Shown one piece after another: positions 58,243 to 64,000 of a stretch of DNA of 64,000 bases (positions are counted from its first letter, which is position 1; each line of letters opens with the position of its first letter). The notes below the pieces were generated by a model. It was given only the letters and a program-made list of their open reading frames with translations. It was not told where the DNA came from and made no database searches. Made by a program: the position numbers and the translations under genes. Source of the stretch: PALSA-1004 sp963829085. Lineage in GTDB: Bacteria > Pseudomonadota > Gammaproteobacteria > Burkholderiales > SG8-41. Location: contig CAWHHJ010000010.1 of assembly GCA_963829085.1 (NCBI GenBank), forward strand, positions 62,001 to 126,000. The letters are read 5' to 3'.

Positions 58243-59412
58243 ATGAAAATTGTCGCCATTCACGAAACCGTTGCGCCGATTAGCTCGGATATCCGCAACG
58301 CCTACATTGATTTCAGCAAAATGACCGCGAGCGTCGTTGCCGTCGTCACGGACGTCAAGCGCAACGGCAAGCGTGTGGTCGGCTACGGTTTCAATTCAAA
58401 CGGGCGCTACGCGCAAAGCGGGTTGCTGCGCGAGCGCTTTATTCCCCGCATAATGGCCGCGCGCTCGAGCGACTTGGTCAATGACACAGGAGACAATCTC
58501 GACCCGCACAAGATCTGGGCCTGTGCGATGGCGAATGAAAAGCCCGGCGGCCACGGCGAGCGTTCGGTTGCCGTCGGCGTGCTCGACATGGCCGTCTGGG
58601 ATGCCGTCGCAAAGATCGAACAGAAGCCGCTATACCGGCTCTTGGGCGAGCGTTATCGCGGCGGCACCGTGGACGACAAGGTCTTCGTCTATGCCGCCGG
58701 CGGTTACTACTATCCGGGCAAAAATATCTTGGCGCTACAGAACGAGATTAAAAAATATCTCGATCTCGGCTACACGGTCGTAAAGATAAAGATTGGCGGT
58801 GAGTCGCTTGCCGATGACATCAAGCGCATTGAAGCGGTCATCAAGGTAGTGGGCGCGGGCAGCAATCTGGCAGTGGATGCGAATGGCCGTTTCGATCTCA
58901 AGACGGCGCTCGAGTATGCAGGCGCGTTGAGACCGTACGGACTGTTCTGGTACGAAGAAGCTGGCGACCCGCTCGACTATGCCCTGCAGGCGGAATTAGG
59001 CAATCACTACAACGGTTCCATGGCGACCGGCGAGAATCTGTTCTCGATGCTGGATGCGCGCAATCTCATCCGCCACGGCGGCATGCGCGCCGATCGTGAC
59101 TGGCTGCAATTCGATTGTGCGCTGTCATACGGGCTGGTCGAATATCTGCGCACGCTTCATATGCTCAAGCAGCACGCCTGGTCACCGCGTCGCTGTGTAC
59201 CGCACGGCGGCCATCAGATGTCGCTCAACATCGCAGCAGGGCTCGGGCTCGGCGGCAATGAATCATATCCGGATGTATTTCAGCCGTTTGGCGGCTTCGC
59301 CGATAACATGCCGGTGGAAAATAGCTACGTCCGCATGCCCGACGTGCCGGGTATCGGGTTCGAGGCGAAGTCGAGATTGTATGAAGTGATGAAGCGGCTC
59401 GCGGATGGGTAA
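58243..59412 (+). CDS. tarD: D(-)-tartrate dehydratase
   Basis: 389 residues, the length of Bradyrhizobium D-tartrate dehydratase, and very like it as I remember it: SSDIRNAYIDFSKMTAS, VVGYGFNSNGRYAQ, NEKPGGHGERSVAVG, VYAAGGYYYPGK, VVKIKIGG (catalytic KxK), AVDANGRFD, FWYEEAGDPLDYALQA, MATGENLFS, DRDWLQFDCALSYGL and PHGGHQMSLNIAAG (catalytic His). Reaction: D-tartrate to oxaloacetate plus water, Mg-dependent, in the cytoplasm. The next TctC gene starts inside its stop region. Confidence 0.92.
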   Translation: MKIVAIHETVAPISSDIRNAYIDFSKMTASVVAVVTDVKRNGKRVVGYGFNSNGRYAQSGLLRERFIPRIMAARSSDLVNDTGDNLDPHKIWACAMANEKPGGHGERSVAVGVLDMAVWDAVAKIEQKPLYRLLGERYRGGTVDDKVFVYAAGGYYYPGKNILALQNEIKKYLDLGYTVVKIKIGGESLADDIKRIEAVIKVVGAGSNLAVDANGRFDLKTALEYAGALRPYGLFWYEEAGDPLDYALQAELGNHYNGSMATGENLFSMLDARNLIRHGGMRADRDWLQFDCALSYGLVEYLRTLHMLKQHAWSPRRCVPHGGHQMSLNIAAGLGLGGNESYPDVFQPFGGFADNMPVENSYVRMPDVPGIGFEAKSRLYEVMKRLADG

Positions 59413-60395
59413 TCGCTTTACCCTCGATACGGACTACGCCCTTATTGCACGTGTCTTCGGTTGCGTGGCTTGTTCGATCGCGCCTGTCAGTGCGCAAACT
59501 TTTCCGGCGAAATCCGTGCGCTTTGTGGTGCCATTTGCAACCGGCGGCGCCAGCGACATCATGGCGCGCGCGTTCGGTCAGAAGCTGGGTGAGCTGTGGG
59601 GCCAGACCGTAATCATCGATAATCGCGCAGGCGGTTCGGGATTGATCGGCACCGAACTTGTCGCTCGCGCGGCGCCTGATGGCTATACGCTGCTCGTTGT
59701 CGAGCCCACGTTCGCGATTACGCCGAGCCTGTTTCCCAAAGCACCGGTCGATGTGCAGAAAGACTTTGCTCCTATCATTCAGCTGGGACAGGCGCCGCAA
59801 GTACTCGTGCGTACATCCTTCGGTGCCGGTTAAGAGCGTCAAGGAACTCATCGCACTCGCAAAATCGAAGCCAGGACAACTGAATTTCGCGTCACCCGGC
59901 ACTGGAACGACGGGTCATCTGGGTCTCGAGATGTTCAAGATGATGGCGCATGTCGATATGGTGCACATTCCGTACAAGGGCGCGGGCCCGGCCGTCGCCG
60001 ACCTCCTTGGCGGCCAGATCGGTGTTGCAGTGGTCAGCGTTTCATCGGCACAGACGAACATCAACGCGGGACGTCTGCGTGCGCTCGGCGTCACCAGCGC
60101 CAAGCGGTTCAGCGGAACGCCGGACATTCCCACTATCGCCGAGGCGGCGTTGCCGGGATTCGATACGCTGCAGTGGTGGGGGCTCGTCGCACCGCGCACC
60201 ACATCGGCTGACGTAGTCAACAAAATCGCCGCGGACGTCGCGCGTCTCAACGCTGCGACTGAGATGAAAGAACGCCTGCTTACGCTCGGCGCGGAACCGG
60301 TGACGAGTTCACCCGAACGTTTCGCGGTTTTTGTTCATGACGAAATAGACAAGTGGGGCAAGCTCGTGCGCGCTTCCGGCGCGCGGGCCGATTGA
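59405..60395 (+). pseudogene. Bug/TctC-family receptor next to tarD, one frameshift
   Basis: ATG 59405 overlaps the tarD stop. Signal peptide ends APVSA before QTFPAKS. FVVPFATGGASDIMARA, NRAGGSGLIGTE, PDGYTLLVV; break at about 59810-59814, and dropping one base restores HPSVPVKSVKELIALAKS, VHIPYKGAGPAVADLLGGQ and PTIAEAALPG. Span 3n+1. Coupling to tarD suggests a tartrate receptor. Confidence 0.86.
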
Positions 60396-60415
60396 CACAA
60401 CGAGGTATCGACGCA

Positions 60416-61567
60416 ATGACTACGACCAACGCAAATCCCATCAATCCTCATGCGGCACGCGGAGAAAACGATCGCAAGGTCTTTCAGCGCGATACGACGC
60501 CGCATATCTTCCGCCCGGTAACATTTCGCTCGGTAACGGCGCGTAATCGCATCATGGTGTCGCCGATGTGTCAGTACTCAGCGATCGACGGTGTCGCGAA
60601 CGACTGGCACTTCCAGCATCTCGCATCGCGCGCGGTAGGCGGCGCCGGAATCGTGTTCACCGAAGTTGCGCATACAGAACCGCGCGGACGCATCACGCCA
60701 TATTGTCTCGGCTTGTGGAACGACGAGCAGCGTGATGCGCTTGCGCGTATTGTTCGATTTGTCAAAGGGCAGGGCGCAGCCGCGGGGCTGCAGCTTGGAC
60801 ATGCTGGACGCAAAGGATCGACTGCACGTCCCTGGGAAGGCGGTAAGCCAATAACCGCGCAGCAGGGCGGGTGGACAAATATCGCGCCCTCTGCAGTGCC
60901 GTTCGGTGATGGCTACGCCGTGCCGCAGGAAATGGATCAAAAGACAATCGATGCGTCGATTGCTCAGTTCGCATCGAATACGCGGCGCGGCCGCGAGGCA
61001 GGTTTCGATATTCTCGAATTGCACGCGGCGCACGGCTACCTGATTCACGAATTTCTCTCGCCGTTGTCGAATCGTCGCAACGACCGCTACGGCGGCAGCT
61101 TCGAGAACCGCATACGCTTCCTGCTCGAAGTTCTCGATGCAGCGCGTTCGGAATGGCCGGACGACAAACCGCTCTTCGTGCGCATCTCGTCCACGGACTG
61201 GATGGAAGGCGGCTGGGATCTCGAGAGCAGCATCAAGCTCGCGCAGTTGCTCAAGGCAGGCGGGAAAGTGGATCTCATCGACTGCTCGAGCGGCGGCTTA
61301 TCGCCGCAACAGAAGATCTCCATACATCCCGGTTATCAACTGCCGTTCGCGCAGGCGATTCGCAGTCGAGCCGGCATTGCGACGGGCGCTGTCGGTCTGA
61401 TCAATGGGGCCGACATGGCGGAACAGATCGTCGCCAACGGTCAGGCGGATGTCGTGATCATGGCGCGAGCAATGCTCAACGACCCGTACTGGCCGCTGCA
61501 TGCCGCGAAGGTATTAAAGACGAAGATCGCCTGGCCGCCGCAGTATGAGCGCGGCGATATTTTCTGA
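60416..61567 (+). CDS. NADH:flavin oxidoreductase, Old Yellow Enzyme (YqjM-like) class
   Basis: 383 residues from ATG 60416 (GAGG upstream); the open frame to 60353 overlaps the receptor gene. FMN-barrel motifs: RIMVSPMCQYSA with the YqjM-type Cys, LQLGHAGRKG, LHAAHGYLIHEFLSPLSNRR (two substrate His) and DRYGGSFENRIRFLLEV. These reduce alpha,beta-unsaturated carbonyls with NAD(P)H. The lack of an FeS C-terminal domain excludes the dienoyl-CoA reductase type. Confidence 0.92.
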   Translation: MTTTNANPINPHAARGENDRKVFQRDTTPHIFRPVTFRSVTARNRIMVSPMCQYSAIDGVANDWHFQHLASRAVGGAGIVFTEVAHTEPRGRITPYCLGLWNDEQRDALARIVRFVKGQGAAAGLQLGHAGRKGSTARPWEGGKPITAQQGGWTNIAPSAVPFGDGYAVPQEMDQKTIDASIAQFASNTRRGREAGFDILELHAAHGYLIHEFLSPLSNRRNDRYGGSFENRIRFLLEVLDAARSEWPDDKPLFVRISSTDWMEGGWDLESSIKLAQLLKAGGKVDLIDCSSGGLSPQQKISIHPGYQLPFAQAIRSRAGIATGAVGLINGADMAEQIVANGQADVVIMARAMLNDPYWPLHAAKVLKTKIAWPPQYERGDIF

Positions 61568-61576
61568 CGCTGACTC

Positions 61577-61897
61577 TTAACCGCGTGACGGCCGCGGCGC
61601 GCCGCATTTCCAGCAATCCGTAAACTGTCCTTCGAGCATTTCTGCGCACTGAGGGCAGGTCCACCGCTCATGACCGTAGCGGCGTGCAGGACCACCGCGC
61701 AGAAAATCGACGATCAGGCTGTCCGCATGTAAGGCGAGCGTGTCATCGAGCACCCACACTGTAGGCAATACGGGTAATTCACCGTAGGCGCCGTAGAGCT
61801 GATCGCCGAGCACTGACGCACGCACGCCCTCGGCTTCAAGCATGCCCTTGATCAGATGTGCTTCTGTCGGATGCCGGGCGGTATGTACGAGTTTCAT
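61577..61897 (-). CDS. DUF2007-type small protein with zinc ribbon
   Basis: 106 residues from ATG 61897; an earlier start at 61996 is antisense to the next gene's start and is rejected. N-terminal block MKLVHTARHPTEAHLIKGMLEAEGV with LPTVWVLDD is the DUF2007 (putative signal-transducing protein) pattern. The C-terminus WTCPQCAEMLEGQFTDCWKCG is a CxxC-CxxC zinc ribbon. Function unknown. Convergent with the OYE gene, 9 bp apart. Confidence 0.87.
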   Translation of the reverse strand: MKLVHTARHPTEAHLIKGMLEAEGVRASVLGDQLYGAYGELPVLPTVWVLDDTLALHADSLIVDFLRGGPARRYGHERWTCPQCAEMLEGQFTDCWKCGAPRPSRG

Positions 61898-61989
61898 GCG
61901 CCGTAATTGTGCATCCAATTTGCGCGTGTCTAATCCGCGGTGCACGAGAACGTGCGTGATAAAATCAAGAATTGCACAGGAGACGGATC

Positions 61990-62697
61990 GTGGCAACAGT
62001 CAATGTATTTTGCGCGGGCGCCGCGCAGGCAGTGCTTACGCAGATAGCGGAGAAGTTCGAGCGCGACAGCGATCACAAAGTAAACGCGCAATTCGGCGCG
62101 GTCGGCGCAATGAAAGAGCGGGTCGTAGCCGGCGAGCCGGCAGACGTGATTGTGCTGACGGGGGCGCTGATCGACGAGTTGAGTCAACAAGGTTTGGTCG
62201 CCGAAGGTTCACGCGTCGATCTGGGCAAGGTCGGCACCGGTGTCGCAGTGCGCGCCGGCACGCCGATGCCGGATGTAACCAACAACGACGTCTTTCGCGG
62301 CAACCTGCTCGCTGCGAAACGAATCCTGTGCCCCGACCCGGCGGTGGCTACCGCCGGTAAAGTAGTGCTGAGCGCGCTTGATAAGCTCGGCATCGCCGAT
62401 AAAGTGAAATCGCACCTGAAGTTCTTTCCGAATGGCTATGCGGCGATGAATGCGCTTGCGGAAAGCAGCGGGCTGCTTGAAATGGGCATCACTCAGATCA
62501 CTGAGATCGTCGCTAATGAAGGCGTGACTCTGGTTGGGCCGTTGCCGGCTGAATTGCAGAGCATCGCGATTTATTCGGTAGGTGTGGCCGCGGCTTCAAC
62601 CGAGCGCGAGGCGGCGGACGAATTCATCCGGCGTCTGACCGGATTCAATGCGCAAACAATCCTCAGCGCAGCGGGCTTCGAAATCGGACAGATTTAG
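61990..62697 (+). CDS. ModA-like substrate-binding protein without signal peptide
   Basis: 235 residues from GTG 61990, with AGGAG 7 bp upstream. Type II periplasmic-binding fold: VNVFCAGAAQAVLTQIAEKFERD, FGAVGAMKERVVAGEPADVIVLT and VGTGVAVRAGTPMPDV, with a late ITEIVANEGVTLVGPLPAELQ. The start leaves no signal peptide, though TTG 61972 would add only six residues, so it may stay in the cytoplasm. No ModB/ModC genes adjoin. A molybdate ligand is not supported by anything seen. Confidence 0.85.
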   Translation: MATVNVFCAGAAQAVLTQIAEKFERDSDHKVNAQFGAVGAMKERVVAGEPADVIVLTGALIDELSQQGLVAEGSRVDLGKVGTGVAVRAGTPMPDVTNNDVFRGNLLAAKRILCPDPAVATAGKVVLSALDKLGIADKVKSHLKFFPNGYAAMNALAESSGLLEMGITQITEIVANEGVTLVGPLPAELQSIAIYSVGVAAASTEREAADEFIRRLTGFNAQTILSAAGFEIGQI

Positions 62698-62780
62698 CGC
62701 AGCGCTCAACCGCGCATACAAGAAAACATCCGGCGGCGATGCCGGCGGGTAAAACCGACGATGTACAAGGGAGAAGTGGC

Positions 62781-64000
62781 ATGAGCAGCACTGCGCAAGT
62801 GTCGTCCGTAAGCGAACGGCTCGTTGACTGCGTAGCAGCAGTTCGTGTTGATAATCTGCCGTCAGCAGTGCGGAATCGGACGCAGGAACTGCTTGTCGAC
62901 GCGCTGGGCTTGTGTGTCGCGGCACGCAATACGGACTATATCCGTGCGCTCGTCGCCAGCGTCGATCGCGCCGGCGCTTGCAGCGCCATCGGACACAGCG
63001 GCACGTTCAGCGCGGAAGACGCGGCGATGATCAATGGCACCGCCGCACACGGCGAAGATTTCGACGATACGTTTGAAGGCGGTCCCGTGCACAGCAGCGC
63101 AGTGATCGTCCCGGCAGTGCTTGCGGCGTGCGAGCGCTTCGATCGTGATGGCCGTGCGGCGCTGCTCGGCATGGCGGTCGGCATCGAAGCGTTATGCCGG
63201 TTGAGCACAGTGATTCCGAAAGCGATACACAAGGCCGGCTTTCACCCGACGAGTATATTGGGCTCGATGGCGTCCGCGCTGGCCGTGTCTACAGCACTCG
63301 GGCTCAATCGCAGACAGACTGTGGACGCGCTTGGTATCGCGGGCAGCATGGCGGCCGGCATTATCGAGTATCTGGCGGAGGGCGCGTGGACCAAGCGGCT
63401 GCACGCCGGGTGGGCTGCACGCATCGGCCTGCACGCGTCGCGCATCGCGCAGCACGGGTTCCTCGGGCCCCGCACCGTGTTCGAAGGGACGCATGGTCTT
63501 TTCTACGCATTCGCGCGCAATGCAAACGGCGATTACGACGCGGTCACTCGCAACTTCGGTAAAGAGTGGCTGATGACGAGCATCACTTTTAAACCGTACG
63601 CCACGGGTACGATGAATCAGCCTTATATCGACTGTGCGCTGCGCCTCGCGCGCAAAGGATTCAATGCTGACGATGTCGCGGATGTGCTTTGCGAGACAGC
63701 GGAAGGTTATGTGCATCGTCTGTGGGACCCGTTGCCCGACAAGCAGAAGCCTGCCAACGATTACGCCGCAAAATTCAGCGCGCCGTTTAATGTTGCCGTC
63801 GCCTTCGTCACCGGCAGCGCCGGTCTCGAGGCATTCAGTGAAAAAACGGTCCGCGATCCGCGTATTCTCGCGCTGGCAGGCAAGGTGCGCTACATCGTTG
63901 ATCCGAACAATCCATATCCGAAAGCCTTTACCGGACATGTGAAAATGACGCTAAAAGACGGGCGCGTGTTCGAAGAGCGCCAGCCGCATATCCGCGGCGG
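62781..64000 (+). CDS. MmgE/PrpD family protein (3' truncated by window edge)
   Basis: Open from ATG 62781 (AGGGAG upstream) to the window end, 406 codons and no break. LLVDALGLCVAARN, INGTAAHGEDFDDTFEGGPVHSSAV, KAGFHPTSILGSMASA, IEYLAEGAWTKRLHAGWAA, FEGTHGLFYAFA and FKPYATGTMNQPYIDCAL are family blocks; the last few dozen residues are missing. The diad IEYLAEG-TKRLH resembles the cis-aconitate decarboxylase/iminodisuccinate epimerase side of the family. Confidence 0.9.
   Translation, partial: MSSTAQVSSVSERLVDCVAAVRVDNLPSAVRNRTQELLVDALGLCVAARNTDYIRALVASVDRAGACSAIGHSGTFSAEDAAMINGTAAHGEDFDDTFEGGPVHSSAVIVPAVLAACERFDRDGRAALLGMAVGIEALCRLSTVIPKAIHKAGFHPTSILGSMASALAVSTALGLNRRQTVDALGIAGSMAAGIIEYLAEGAWTKRLHAGWAARIGLHASRIAQHGFLGPRTVFEGTHGLFYAFARNANGDYDAVTRNFGKEWLMTSITFKPYATGTMNQPYIDCALRLARKGFNADDVADVLCETAEGYVHRLWDPLPDKQKPANDYAAKFSAPFNVAVAFVTGSAGLEAFSEKTVRDPRILALAGKVRYIVDPNNPYPKAFTGHVKMTLKDGRVFEERQPHIRG

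Noticed and set aside
5974..60395. Programmed frameshifting as the cause of the 21 breaks
   Set aside because: The contexts vary, no slippery heptamer or shared downstream structure was found, and unrelated housekeeping-type and catabolic genes are hit alike.
62725..62755. CCGGCGGCGATGCCGG as a terminator after the ModA-like gene
   Set aside because: Short stem with no T-run.
1..64000. tRNA, rRNA, CRISPR array, insertion sequence or phage
   Set aside because: No conserved RNA motif, direct-repeat array, transposase or integrase was seen on either strand.

Overview
The window reads as chromosome of a betaproteobacterium, most likely Burkholderiales. Reasons: a dense array of orphan Bug/TctC-type solute receptors (16 copies), the PA2779/PA2778 gene pair, a betaproteobacterial-style uup - DUF6352 - SirB1 - mlaA neighbourhood, and fairly high GC. 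No rRNA, tRNA, CRISPR array, insertion sequence or phage gene was seen.

Layout. 1-9.7 kb is housekeeping-like: 3' part of an ABC-F ATPase (uup), a DUF6352-like protein, a SirB1 transglutaminase-like/TPR protein, an MlaA lipoprotein, a first TctC receptor, the PA2779/PA2778 pair, gabD and a VOC-fold protein. 9.7-17.4 kb holds minus-strand runs: three tandem overlapping TctC genes, then MmgE/PrpD - PdxA-like - TctC, with an isopropylmalate-dehydrogenase-like gene between them on plus. 17.5-28.9 kb is a long plus-strand run: HpcH/HpaI aldolase, LeuC/LeuD-type hydratase, enolase-superfamily enzyme, TctC, isocitrate-lyase-family lyase, MmgE/PrpD, TctC, a second isopropylmalate-DH-like enzyme, a 2-hydroxyacid dehydrogenase and another TctC. 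29.2-30.5 kb is a Tat-exported metallophosphoesterase with a CuA-like cupredoxin. 30.5-62.7 kb carries amidases, CoA transferases, FAH-fold hydrolase, a cyclase, a ThDP enzyme, an aldehyde dehydrogenase, acyl-CoA dehydrogenase, more MmgE/PrpD, a D-tartrate dehydratase (tarD) with its own TctC, an OYE-type reductase and a ModA-like protein. A sixth MmgE/PrpD runs off the right end.

How it works together. Periplasmic receptors for carboxylates sit beside enzymes that dehydrate, rehydrate, oxidatively decarboxylate or cleave hydroxy-di/tricarboxylates. The 17.5-28.9 kb set has the logic of the methylcitrate cycle (PrpD-like dehydratase, aconitase-like hydratase, ICL-family lyase) without a citrate-synthase step, so I infer uptake and breakdown of exogenous branched or hydroxylated organic acids. 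No TctA/TctB membrane subunits are present.

Most notable: at 36164-36769 (minus) a gene of the UGSC (seleno)protein family has an in-frame TGA exactly where the family has Sec/Cys, with a SECIS-like hairpin downstream; it forms an operon with a cysteine-rich partner. Separately, 18 genes carry 21 apparent single-base frameshifts, nearly all one-base gains; this looks like sequence error rather than decay, and affected genes are listed as frameshifted with whole-gene spans.
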